In this document: in pieces, positions 1-11,436 of the stretch
How positions within the stretch are numbered: the stretch's first letter is position 1
Layout of the letters: each line of letters opens with the position of its first letter
Assembly: GCA_964019055.1 (NCBI GenBank)
Contig: OZ025221.1
Span: forward strand, 9,119,993 to 9,183,992
DNA: 64,000 nucleotides
Direction of reading: 5' to 3'
Source: Anthopleura xanthogrammica
Taxonomy: Eukaryota; Cnidaria; Anthozoa; Actiniaria; Actiniidae
Made by a program: the position numbers and the translations under genes
The notes under the pieces: model-generated
Databases searched by the model: none
Told to the model about the DNA's origin: nothing
Seen by the model: the letters and a program-made list of their open reading frames with translations, nothing else

Positions 1-69
1 ACCTGAGACCCTAGATATGATGAAGCTAATAAATATAAAATATAAAATTAATATAAGAGGCTAGTGAAC

Positions 70-279
70 TTACAGCGCAACGCTCAAAAGTATGACCACA
101 TTTAATGTATTCGCATACTTCTATGCACGTGATTTTGTACTTTAGACAGACACATTTGATGCCAAGCTGTCTGGTTTTACCAAATAAGGTGTGTAAAAAC
201 TCGTTTGGCAGACAAAGCCCGTGCATAGAAGTATGCGAATATGTTAAAAGTGGTCATACTTTTGCGCGTCGTGCTGTAA
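70..279. mobile_element. Palindromic MITE-like element, family A copy 1
   Basis: About 60 bp inverted termini: the left end begins TTACAGCGCAACGCTCAAAA and contains TATTCGCATACTTCTATGCA; the right end carries the reverse complements, ending near GTGCTGTAA. A second copy with the same internal sequence (a stretch containing GCTGTCTGGTTTTACCAAAT) lies at 16808-17010. No transposase frame. It sits in a TOM1 intron. Confidence 0.75.
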
Positions 280-359
280 CTACCACTATACGTTACCCTT
301 GATACTCTGAATCCCTTGACTTCTAGTTTGTTTACAGTATTAAATTTTTCACTGTTTAG

Positions 360-3300
360 GTTTTGGAGTCATGTGTCAAGAATTGTGGGCACAGATTTCA
401 TGTATTGGTTGCCAAGAAGGATTTCCTGGAGGAAATGACCAAAATTCTTAGTCCTAAGGTATGTTACAAGACATTATAATGACCTCCTCAATGTTAATTA
501 TTTGCTTTTGACTCAATATTTCATCAAGAAACTCATTCACTCTACATTGACTGCAGAGAAGGTGAGGAGCAGTCAACGATATCAGTTAAATTTTTTGTGT
601 GTCAGCAATGCCATAACAAGATAAGCTTATAACTTAGGGAAGAGGTTATACACTGTTTGGAAAGATTTTTGTGTTTGCAGACTTTTCTCAATACTGAACA
701 TGAAATTAATTCCTTGTGATGTATAAATTAGCACAATTCTTCTTTATGCAAATTTGTTCCAATGACATCAAAAGTATGTGTGACCCACCCTCAAGCACGT
801 GGTGTGTGGAGCCCTTGTACAATACACATGAATAGACTACTGACATCCACTAGCTAGCAATTTTTAGCTACTCCATATCTCATTTTATATACATGTGTAT
901 TGAGGTGCTGAGAATGTAGTATTTATATAGTAAGTAAGTAAGTAAGTAAACTTTATTTATAGAAGGTTTAAAACAGTATTTACAAAATACACCAGTTTAG
1001 CATAGCTAATCTTGCACTGGGCCTTCTATAGCTAGTAGGCTTATTACCCAGAGGAGAGAGTGCTTATAAAGATAATTTGATTAACAAAGTAATGAACTCA
1101 TAATTGATAGGACTTATAACCAGGGGGCTTATAACTGCTAGCCTATATAACTAGGAGACTAACTTATAACTGTTAACAGACTAGACAGCTTATAATGTCG
1201 GGGATGGGGCACAGTGGCATAGCGAGGACCCAGGATCTGGGGGGGAGCATCTAGAGTAAAAGCAAATGACCAAAAATTTGGGGACAGTGCCTGCTCCCTC
1301 CCCTCCCCTAGGGGCAATTTCTTCATACATAAAAGAAAAAAGGCTCAATCCGACCACTGCGACTAGCTGCGCGACTGAAGGGGCACTTATAACTGGAGAA
1401 TTTTTTTGCCTCAGGTTAACGCACCTCAAGTTGTACAAGAAAAGATTCTTTCTCTTCTCCAAGACTGGGCGGATGCATTCAGAAACAGTCCTGACATGGG
1501 AAATGTTCTACACACATATGAATCTCTTAGAAACCAAGGTATGTACCTATAGCAAAAGTCGCTCGCATACATCACCTTGTTTCTATGGGAACTAAGGTAT
1601 TTTTATCAGTCCTATCAAATGTCGCTACCAATGACAAATCATGTCTTGATATATATACCATAACATACATGTACTATTCAACAGTCGACAAATGTCTGAT
1701 TCCTTGCTGTCTCATGTCTTGATTGATGTACATGCATCAAGCATTCCGCGCTACTGCTCTAAGCGCATGCTCAGGGGATTAAAAAGTGGGATAATATTTT
1801 GTAAAATATGCAATTTTTTGGTATATTTGACTCAAAATTTGCTTAACGGTACGTGATCTTGAATATTTAATGAAAATTGTGTTTGACAAGAAAAATACAA
1901 CTAAAATATAACATGTTTTACAAAATATTATCTCACTTTTGAATCCGCTGAGCATGCGCTTAGAGCAGTAGCGCGGAATGCTTGATGCGTGTATAGTAAT
2001 TCTAGTAGCTCACATGCATCACATTGTTTCCATGGATACCACTCATACATGTGATTTCACACCCTCTCCACACACACATCAACAAAATGAATAAATGAAT
2101 TAACAAATAATAATTTATTCACACCTTGTCAAACTAAATAATTTTAAAAAAGTAGTGATAATAGAATCCAAGTAATTCAGTTTCGACAATATATTGTTTC
2201 TTTAATGTTTCAGGAATTGAGTTTCCACCCAAGGACCTGGATACTTTATCTCCAATATTCACACCAGAAAGAGTAAGTTTATCAAAAAGAAGATTTATTT
2301 ATCCCGTATTCGTATAATTTTAGACTCGTGTGCTGTGATTGGTCGAACGACCAGTGATTATGAGACAATATTCACTGCACCTATGGTGTCAAAATACTTT
2401 TTAAATACAATCACAAAATGCATAAAAAATAAGGGAATGAAAATTTTTTTTAAATATTAAAATTATGTATGGTTTTATAATTTTCTCTCCTTCGGAAAAA
2501 GTACAATATGAAACTTTATAACTGAACACATCAAATATGGCTTGCATAATTTAGAAAACATGGCTCAATGTTGGAATTTCTGGGTTTCAATCAGCTGATA
2601 ATAGTCTTTGAATCTCATTATCTGCTCCAAATGGAGGTCAAACACTGACCACCATGTGCTGTCAACCAGAAAGAATTATATTGAAAATTTGTGATTCAGA
2701 TGGTGAACATTCCACACGAGACAGGAAATGACGTCAAGGGAAACCCAGCTATTACTATTTATAAATAAAAACCATTTAGGAATTCCAAAGTGGAATATTT
2801 TATGAAATTAAAAAATGTCTGGCAGAATTTAGCCATAACAATATCCTACAGTTTAGGGTTTTTTAATATTGTTTTTATGAAATTTAGTGCCTTGATAATA
2901 TCATCATTTACAATGAAATCCAAGATTTGATGATATTTTTGATTCACAGTTTGAGTTCACAGTTTTCTATTTTGACGTTTTATTTCAGCCAATATCTGTA
3001 GTTTTTTCTACATTTGTTATGCCAAGTTTATTCAAGGTCTCAACAGCGATCAATATACTTTTCTATTTTTCCGAAAGCAGAATTAAATCTTCTTTTTCAG
3101 TTCGCAAAATGTATAATAAAACAATGATTGAATTATGTTTCTGCATCATTGGTCTTGATAATTTACATCCAATAGTTGGTTATTATTATGAAAATGTTGG
3201 TTCCTAAAGAGACTAACAGGTGTATGATTATAATATATTATGATGTATGAAAATTGAAGTATAGGAATTTGAATTGCAAATCCTGCCTACTCAGTTAGAA

Positions 3301-6300
3301 CTCTGTCTTCATACCATAAATATGACTTGTAAAGTATTGTCTCCACCTAGGTAAGATGAGTCATTCCTAGAATTATTCTCTTCGAATAAAAATATATCAG
3401 AAATATTTTGGCAGACATTAAATTTTCCTATTTTCTTAAGCAAAAATTCAGAATGAAGAAAAAAAACAAAATTATATTTAGTTGATTTTCCAGACATTTT
3501 TTGAGTCAGGGTTGATTTTCCAAAAAATATCAAATATTGATAATATCATCATGAACTTTGGTATTTGAGATCATAAATTTGACTGGTCAGAACAGATATT
3601 CTTGTTACCTGTATAGAAATACACACCTAAAGGAATATGTCAAATAATATGAAATTTTAAAAATTGTAAAAAATAATTAAGATTTTTTCTTTGTTGCAGA
3701 CACAACCAGAAAGACCAGCAGCAGCTTCGGCAGGATCACCACCACATGTAAGATATTAAATATTGCTAATATTATTTTGTATTTGTTGATATTACTATTT
3801 CCTAGTTTTTCTTCTCATTTGACTCTCTAATTCATTTCATTTTCAAATGTTTCCCATTCTTTATTTTTCTCAGTTTTTCAATTTATCTCATTTAATGTCC
3901 CCCTTTTCATTTAGACCTTCATATATCCATTTCTTCTAAAATGCATAAAGCAACCACTCCCACCATTTAGGCACCACCTAGCCAACCAGCACCTGTTTAA
4001 ACATGTTTTCCCTTTTTCCCATTTTTTCATTTATCCACTTTGTCTCAAATGGATACGGCAACCCTCGGCAGTACCTCCCACAATGCAACTACCACCTAGC
4101 CAACCACTAATAGTTAATAATAATAATAATAAGCTAATTTATATAGTGCCTAACTCCCTTTAGCCCAAAGGTGCTGTTTACAGATACCTATGTATAAAAC
4201 TAAAAATATGTACTACGTTTTATGAAAAATAAAAGTTTTGAGTTTTTTCTTAAAAAGTTCTAAACTGTTCGTGGTTCTTAAATCAAGGGGAAGTTCGTTC
4301 CACAGTTGAAATATACTTTTCCTATTTTTCCATTATTTCATTTTTCCCTTTCTTTTCAAATCAAAGCAGCAACCATCGGCAGCTTCTCCTCCCATGATGC
4401 AGCCACCGACTACCCAACCACTGCCAGTAGCCATGACAGGACCCATTAATCCATCCCCTGAACAGCTTGCGAAGTTACGGTCAGATTTAGATACAGTGCA
4501 AGGTAATGTACAAGTTATGTCCGAGATGCTGACAGAGATGACTCCAGGACAAGAAGAGGCTGGAGACCTGGAACTCCTACAGGTAAAAAATATATAATTT
4601 TACTAATATTACTACTATTATTAAGAAGACAATTTTGGAGTGCTATACCTTCCTATTGAGACTATTTTTGTTTCACTGATTGAGACAAAAATCATGCCAG
4701 GTTAATCGGCAATAGACTGCCATAGCACAATGCAATTTTTCATGCAACATTCCATCCAACATTGCAAAAGATAGACCATATGTGACCACCTGCAGTGAGA
4801 TGTTGAATACGATATTGCTGCACGTCTCAAAAAGTAGAAACAAACTCTACTTTTGTAACATCATGCACAACAAATTTCACCATGTGCAAGCAGTGACGTG
4901 CCGGTGGTCAGACTGCTATCTACGGTAGTTTTTGTTACATCGCATCAAAAATCCCATCTTGTGTCTGGACCTTAGAGTTCCGATGTGCCCATGATTTTTT
5001 CCTGTGTAGCCTCACATTTAATCCCTTCACGATGAGTTATGCCAGCACAAACAAAGTTTTATATTCTCATAGGAATGAACATAGCTAGGATGATAAAGGG
5101 ACCATAATGATGCTATCTTTTCTATTAATTTGTGCAGGAATTGAATCGAACATGCAGATCAATGCAACAACGATTGATGGAGCTTCTGGAGCAAATAGCA
5201 AATGAAGAAGTTGTTGGTAAGCTATTTATGAATTTATTATTTATTATTGATAATTATTTATGAATTATTAGGTAAGATTACAAATATTTATTTACTTTTT
5301 CTGATTTTTTCAAATTTTTAGGTGAGCTTCTTAGAATTAATGATGACATCAACAATGTTTTCATTCGATATGATCGCTATGAGCGATTCCGACAAGCCCA
5401 GTCAAAGCCTGCTGAACCACCCAGGCCGACTCCTACAACAGTACCACGAATGCCTCCAAGACCAGCAGCTCAAACAGTACGAGTCAAAAAATTTCCTATT
5501 CTTTGTTAACAGACCTCTTTAGCTTCATATGCAAATTGATCACTTCAGACCACATGACATTCCCTTGAGAAATGTTCTTTTGTTAAAATATCTACACATA
5601 AAAAAATCAACTCCCAAGAGTGGCATCACATGGCCTGAAATGGGCACAACAAACAAACAAAGCTAAAGAGTCTGATTATTCTCCTAATAGACCCTTTTAA
5701 ATGTACCTTGGCCATAATGTTTTTCCATTTCAGACCACATGTCATTCCCTAGAGTATCATTTCTTTTTTAATGGTCATGCAAGAGAAGACACACGAGTAT
5801 GGATACAACTCAAACAAAGAATCTTATTCTCAAGAGAATGACAAATGGTCTGAAATTGAAAAATATTATGCCCAAGCCAAAAAGGTCTATTGATTTCAGA
5901 AATGCATTGGGAATGCATACCAGGCCGGCATTTATGCATGTATGCAAGTTTCATTCCCCAGTTTTGATTTTTAAGATTATTGATTCAACTTTTTTTCATC
6001 TCTCAAATCAGGTTTCTCCTGCAGATGTTGCACTGACAGAGTAAGTCAAAAATGAATTTGTTGTTGTTGTTGTTATTCTTATTCAATATTATTTGTGTTC
6101 CTTAGGGCTTCTTCTGAGGCTCTGATCAGTTTTGAGGAACCCCCTCAATCTACCCCTGCAGAGGCTGGTGGCGATGCTAGTGTAACAAATGGTCTTACAT
6201 CTCAACTACAAGGATTAGGTAAGGATACAATTAGAAAACTTTCATGTCTCAGGATTAGAATTTCCAAGGCGTGGGGAGGGGCTGAGGAGGGTATATTGTG

Positions 6301-7068
6301 TAGTCCAAAAAATATCCATACCTTGCTCATGAAATTGGAATTTTTAAGGGTGGGGGGGGGGGGGGTATATCATGTAGTTTCACTACCACAACAACTATAA
6401 CTAACTATATATTAAACATATTCTTTTTTTATTCAGATATTAAGAAAACTAACCAAGAACCAGACGTGGCTGCATCTGTCACTCAGGACGACGAGTTTGA
6501 CATGTTTGCACAGTCAAGAAAAAGCACCTTTGAAGAAAGTAGACAAAGGTACATATTAGTTATACTTAAACCATCAATGTGGTAGTTTTCTTTACTAGAA
6601 AAACCTGAAAAACTTGTTGTGATTGAATAAGAGGTAGACTTGTATTCCGTAATAGTTGCTTGTTGTCCTGCCCTTTGCTTTGAGGCCTGTTTTTTTCAGC
6701 AGGTTCTCCAGTTTTCCAGTTTTTTAAATTTATCTTCTAACTTGATTCAGTGTCATTCCCTGTCCATGGAAACGTTTAAGATGTTGTTTTTTTCCAATTC
6801 ATACTTCAGTGGTACTACATACAGTGATAACCAGCAGCCAATGGATCGTATCATAGCAGAATCCCTGAGCATTCACAAACCACAAGCTAACCCATCGATA
6901 GCAGAAATCAAGGTAATTATATGAGAATCATGAGCAGTCTGAGTGTGTTTGAGTAGATTTGATCTAATCGAAGAACTAGTAATGATAGTGATGATGATGG
7001 TGATGATGATGATGATAGTGATGATGATGGTGATGATGGTGGTGGTAGTGGTGGTGGTGAGGAGGAGG

Positions 7069-7115
<47 letters not shown>

Positions 7116-7261
7116 GGTGGTGATGATGATGATGATGATGGTGGTGGTAGTGGTGGTGGTGGTGGTGATGATGATGGTGGTGGTGGTAGTGGTGATGATG
7201 ATGATGATAATGATGATGGTGATGATGGTGATGATGACGGTGATGATGGTGATGATGATGG

Positions 7262-7292
<31 letters not shown>

Positions 7293-9923
7293 AATGATGA
7301 TGAAGATGGTGATGATGATGGTGATGATGGTGATGATGATGATGATGATGGTGATGATGATGGTGATAATGATGATGATGATGATAATGATGATGATTAT
7401 GATGATGATGATAATGATGGTTGGTAAAAATATTGGTGATAATGTTGATTGGTGATAATGTCAATGACAACATGTATTAACCTATTTTCTCTCTATGTTG
7501 TTTGAACAGTCCACTGAACCAAGGTAAGAAAGGTTTGAGTTCCAAACTTAACAGAAGCATTATCTTAGGCATATAGAAGACATCTGCCAAAATGCAAATG
7601 CTAAGCTTTTGACCTCTGGGTTAATACCTGATTTAATGCTTCACTCTTTGGAAGATCAATAGACCCTTTTCGAATATGGCGTCTGTGATGTCAAATGAGG
7701 AGTCCTAGATGTCAAATAGTGTTTATCTGGCTGCTATAAGCTAATGGATTTATCGATTTCATTTTTCATTATCATCAATATTATCAATTTACGCATACGT
7801 CTGTCTATCCATCTTTTCATCCATCCATTCATCCATCTATTTGTCCATTCATTCATTCATCCATTAATCCATCCATCTATTCACCCATACATCCATCCAT
7901 TTATCAATCTATTTATGCATTCATCCATCCATCCATCTATTTATGCATTCATTCATCCATCTATTCATTCATTCATTCATTCATTCATTCATTCATTCAT
8001 TCATTCATTCATTCATTCATTCATTCATTCATTCATTCATTCATTCATTCATTCATTCATTCATTCATTCATTCATTCATTCATTCATTCATTCATTCAT
8101 TCATTCATTCATTCATTCATTCATTCATTCATTCATTCATTCATTCATTCATTCATTCATTCATTCATTCATTCATTCATCTATTCACCCATCAATCCAC
8201 CCATCCATTTATCCTTCTTTCCAATTTTTCTTCTATTAATTCACCTTTCTATCCATTTTATAGTTCATCCATTCATCTAATCTTTCCACCATCCATCCAC
8301 TCTATTCCATTCATTCTATCCCATCAGTTCATCCATCCATCTATCCTATCAGAGTTCTATCTTGCATTAATATATTAATATCCTCTAACCTATTCATCTA
8401 TAACCAATAACAACTGCTATAGGTCTGATGACGCTACACAGGGACAAACATCTGCAACAAAACCGCCGTAATTACTTGCATGCCAAGCTTTTTTTATGAT
8501 GTCTTCATATTTTATAATAAATAAAATATAATAATTTATGTCTAAATTGCTCCAAACTTGGCCTAAAATAAAAAAGGTTTTGCTGGGGCTGGTTTTTGGG
8601 AGTGTCAAGCCAGCCCCACCCCTCCCCTTTTGTAAGGGATTCTCATCTAAAGAACATTGCCCACACTAAGTCATTGGATGTATAACCTTATTTTCTCAAG
8701 ACTTCCTTAGACCCCCATTTTGGAATTTCTTGGATCTTCCACTGTTTTGGGTACCTTTGTTGCTAATGAGCATGTTTACCATGATATTACAAAGAAATAA
8801 TACTAAAGGGAGTGACTCGAGATCTGAAGGCATGAAGATAGAAAGGAGAATATACTTCGCTAGAGATCGTTCATTATTTTTTATTTTCAATAAATAATAA
8901 AAAAAATTGATTTCAAAGGGGGGCATGGTTGAGAAAATGAGGGGCCTTGAAATTTTAGTGGTCCTGAAATGGGGTTCTTGTAATAATTAAATTGGTAAGA
9001 TATATATAGGAGAGCCTGCAAAATGTTGGAAACAAACAGGGGATCTTTCTATTTTCTCAGCCATATCCCCTTCCTATAACCAATGAACCATCCCCTATGT
9101 TCATGAATCATTGCTGTTATATTAATCCTTGTGTTCTTCTCCACCCAACAGCCCTATGGAAAGTATTGAAGCTTGGCTTGGAGATGAAAACGTAAGTAAC
9201 CATGGTAATGCTAAAATAGCTATGACTATTATTTAAGGTTATACATCACCTTGAATGGGTAACCATAGCAACCTGAACTTGAATCTTGACGTAATTTTAA
9301 TTCTTTAAACTAATCAGTAAAATATCTGTTTAATATTTTCATTTCAGGAAAAGGAAGAAGCAGCCTCAGGACAATCAGAGACAATGTCTAGTCAAGGTAA
9401 TTTCATGAACAATTATTGAATCAAAGGTGGTGTAGTGATAGTATGCACTCCCCTCTGACCTCTGGGGTCTTGGGTTTGATTCCTGGACTCAGCGTCACAT
9501 GTGAATAGAGTTTGTTAGGTCTCTCCCTTGATTTGAAGGTTTTTTCTGGGTTTTCCAGTTTTCCTCCCTGTGCAAAACCTAACAAGCTGAATTCCAATTT
9601 GATCAGCAAGCTAGCCATGCCCTGACTTTGATCGTTGTTTTAGGATGATGATAAAAATATTTGAATGCCCATCTTGCTGTGGTACATTGACCATACACAA
9701 TGTTTTTCACATCCATCCATAATCTGCCCTATTCCCTTAACTTCATGCATACCTTTCAACATTCTTGCTCTTCTCATTTCTCATAGATTTTGACCAGTTT
9801 CTAGCAGAACGTGCTGCCTCAGGTGGTCAGCAATCAAATAGTGTGAAAGCTGGATCCCAACGACCAAAACAACGACAGATGCAAATGGATAATAAAACAG
9901 AAGACGAGTTCTTTGGACTATGA
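360..9923 (+). CDS. TOM1: TOM1/TOM1L2-like endosomal sorting adaptor (5' end outside window)
   Basis: VHS-GAT adaptor that binds ubiquitinated cargo, Tollip and clathrin on endosomes (family knowledge). Visible coding exons: 360-458, 1415-1538, 2214-2272, 3700-3747, 4370-4582 (alternative acceptor 4367), 5138-5216, 5322-5476, 6012-6040, 6106-6218, 6437-6548, 6810-6912, 7510-7523, 9152-9191, 9348-9396, 9787-9923 with stop TGA. Phases agree throughout and give 457 residues. The first exon reads [20 protein letters not shown], the middle of a VHS domain; the second contains [15 protein letters not shown]. The GAT domain spans 4440-5400 ([20 protein letters not shown], then [17 protein letters not shown], then the [18 protein letters not shown] helix). 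The tail has TOM1-type acidic motifs: [40 protein letters not shown] and a terminal EDEFFGL. The start codon and N-terminal VHS part lie upstream. I cannot separate TOM1 from TOM1L2, which probably split later in vertebrates. Confidence 0.93.
928..1190. repeat. Retroposon-like tail and CTTATAAC-rich repeat
   Basis: Starts with a short (TAAG)n run followed by AAACTTTATTTATAGAAGG, which resembles the reversed 3' tail of a LINE or SINE. It is followed by several copies of CTTATAAC/GGGGGCTTATAAC-type motifs that recur near 1384, 21695 and 21970. Family not identified. Confidence 0.35.
1735..1987. mobile_element. MITE-like element with long terminal inverted repeats
   Basis: The left arm, starting CATCAAGCATTCCGCGCTAC, is matched by a right arm ending GTAGCGCGGAATGCTTGATG. 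The match continues inward with few changes through TGGGATAATATTTTGTAAAA, so each arm is roughly 70 bp around an AT-rich centre of about 100 bp. No coding potential. Inside a TOM1 intron. Confidence 0.75.
2577..2750. mobile_element. MITE-like element, family C copy 1
   Basis: About 173 bp with ends GGGTTTCAATCAGCTGA and GGAAACCCAGCT. A near-identical copy lies at 54219-54391 in a TSR3 intron, which identifies it as a dispersed element. Confidence 0.7.
3915..4110 (+). pseudogene. Two decayed copies of the downstream TOM1 Pro/Gln-rich exon start
   Basis: Intron sequence near 3930-4000 and 4030-4110 resembles the acceptor tract and first part of the real exon at 4370. Shared pieces are a pyrimidine tract, GCAACCCTCGGCAG (real: GCAACCATCGGCAG), ATGCAACTACCACC and AGCCAACCA. 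Both copies carry stop codons in the exon's frame and lack clean splice sites. They look like old local duplications, not exons. Confidence 0.45.
4109..4310. repeat. Dispersed repeat beginning with (AAT)n
   Basis: (AAT)n followed by AAGCTAATTTATATAGTGCC and a body of about 190 bp. The junction resembles reversed 3' ends of retroposons; a comparable GGGCGCCATATAAAT-(CATC)n end occurs at 23085-23112. Class not determined. Confidence 0.35.
5722..5862. mobile_element. MITE-like element, family D copy
   Basis: Ends CCATTTCAGACCACATGTCA and GACAAATGGTCTGAAATTG form inverted termini. Internal sequence includes AAACAAAGAATCTTATTCTC. Copies at 27403-27549 and 29939-30069, with diverged or partial copies at 5541-5647 and about 52008-52090. 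Confidence 0.7.
6960..7440. repeat. (GAT/GGT)n microsatellite in a TOM1 intron
   Basis: About 480 bp of interrupted GATGAT, GGTGGT and ATGGTG triplets between the exons ending at 6912 and starting at 7510. It opens frames coding poly-Met/Val one way and poly-His the other; these are not genes. Confidence 0.95.
7800..8345. repeat. (CATT)n/(CATC)n tetranucleotide tract in a TOM1 intron
   Basis: Degenerate CATC/CATT repeats flank a pure ATTC core from about 7962 to 8180 (about 54 units). The Ser-Phe-Ile-His frame it opens is an artefact. Confidence 0.95.
9421..9662 (+). mobile_element. tRNA-like SINE, fullest copy
   Basis: The head reads GGTGGTGTAGTGATAGTATG (A-box-like) and, about 45 bp further on, GGTTTGATTCC, one change from the Pol III B-box GGTTCGANTCC. 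The body contains GAGTTTGTTAGGTCTCTCCC and CTAACAAGCTGAATTCCAAT, and the 3' end GCCATGCCCTGACTTTGATC. Related copies or fragments: 14078-14288 (-), 19070-19240 (+), 52795-52975 (+), 55500-55715 (-), 57355-57500 (-), and partial copies near 22600 and 24600. Located in the last TOM1 intron. Confidence 0.65.
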
Positions 9924-11436
9924 AAAACATCAAATCTTCTAATTAGTTATCTTGCCTAATTCTTAAAGCATATTGCAAAAATCAGGGTATCAAGCGAGAG
10001 CAAATACTAGGATTGTCAGATGAAACCTCAAAAATTTGATCTTAAAATTTTTTTTGAGGACTAAAATGTTCACCCATGCAAGGGGTCAAATATAGGCTTT
10101 TTATTTTGATCACATCTTGTAATATGTAACTAAGTAAGCTCTCATGATGCCATAGAAATGCACACAGTATTCCCTTATCCCACCCTCTCACTCCGAACCC
10201 CATCACTACAATATAGAAAAAAGAAGCCACTACAAATCGTGGATCTCAAAATGTTGTACAATAATCAGCAAGCAAAATTCAACCTTGTTAACTCCCAAAA
10301 TATATTAGAACTCAACTTAAAACAAACTGCATTAGTAACGCAATCTTAAAGTTATAGCTCAGTGTGTCTAGTGTGACTTTGTCACACATTCCAAGTATTT
10401 CTTGAGTGACAAAAAGGCATCTCATAAACCAGGTAGTAGACGTAGTACTAGAAAGTGACAACAAAAATAGAAATTTTAAAAAACATTTTCTTTTTTTCCC
10501 CCAAGAATGAAATGAAATTAAAACTGCACGAATAAGTAAATGAGTCTTGAAATGAACTTTTTCTTATGTTTTTTTTTTATCTTTCATTTCCATTTATTTC
10601 TTTCATTCTTTATATTCTTATTCTCCAATTACTGTGAAGCCAAGGATTGAATTGGAAATTGAAATTTTTAAGGAGGGAGGAAAACCCAAGAACCTGTAGA
10701 AAAACCCTTGAAGCACAGACAGCTAATTTGAAACAGTTACATAGAAATGACGTCACTGCAAAACTGAGGTGTCATGAAGCCTGTGAAGATTTACTTGTAA
10801 AAGTTTATATCTGAGATAAATCTAGAATTTCAGGAGAGGTTTTTGATATTTTGTATACATTGACTGTTATTGAGTGGGAAATAAAATAAAGAAATAACCG
10901 TTTCCAGAGCCACCGGGCTACTAAGGGTGACACCTCAGTTTTGCTAATTTTCTCAATTCTGATTGGCTAATATTTTTACTCAGATCAGCTGGAGGAGAGA
11001 ACAAACAAAAAAATTCCCAATGATTCCATTAATCTAAAATCCCAGTCCAAATGCATCAATTCCCATTCAGGCATTAAAAAAAAAATCAAATCCCAAATCA
11101 CATTCTAATCTTCAAAAATCTACCGCAAGTAACCCAGAAAATTCTATAGAATTCTCATATTAAATTGTGAATTTCAGAAATATTTCTTTCACAGCACAAG
11201 AAAAATTTGTTCAAGCGATTTGAAAAAAGCGGGTCTTGTCAAAATCTTCCATATTTGGTCATTGATTGTTTTAGTATCGACCAATAGGAGCAGGGTACAA
11301 GTCTGCGCATATCAAAAGTGCACATGTTTCTTTGAAGATGTGTTATTATTTGAAGTAATGTCATGGCTCTGGCATTTCTACAAAATCCAGCTCGTTTGAG
11401 CATCCGATTTTCTCGTTTCCTTGAGGTTTAGACATC
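9924..11436. other. TOM1 3' UTR and TOM1-USP22 intergenic region
   Basis: No coding exon seen. AATAAA motifs at about 10880-10890 are candidate TOM1 polyadenylation signals, but they lie inside a repeat whose ends carry CAAAACTGAGGTGTCA (about 10760) and its inverse (about 10932). The left end of that repeat recurs near 43140. The USP22 promoter should lie just upstream of 11437; no TATA box is evident. Confidence 0.5.

Noticed and set aside
6943..7473. Poly-Met/Val and poly-His frames
   Set aside because: GAT/GGT microsatellite between verified TOM1 exons.
7744..8280. Ser-Phe-Ile-His repeat proteins
   Set aside because: (CATT)n microsatellite within a TOM1 intron.
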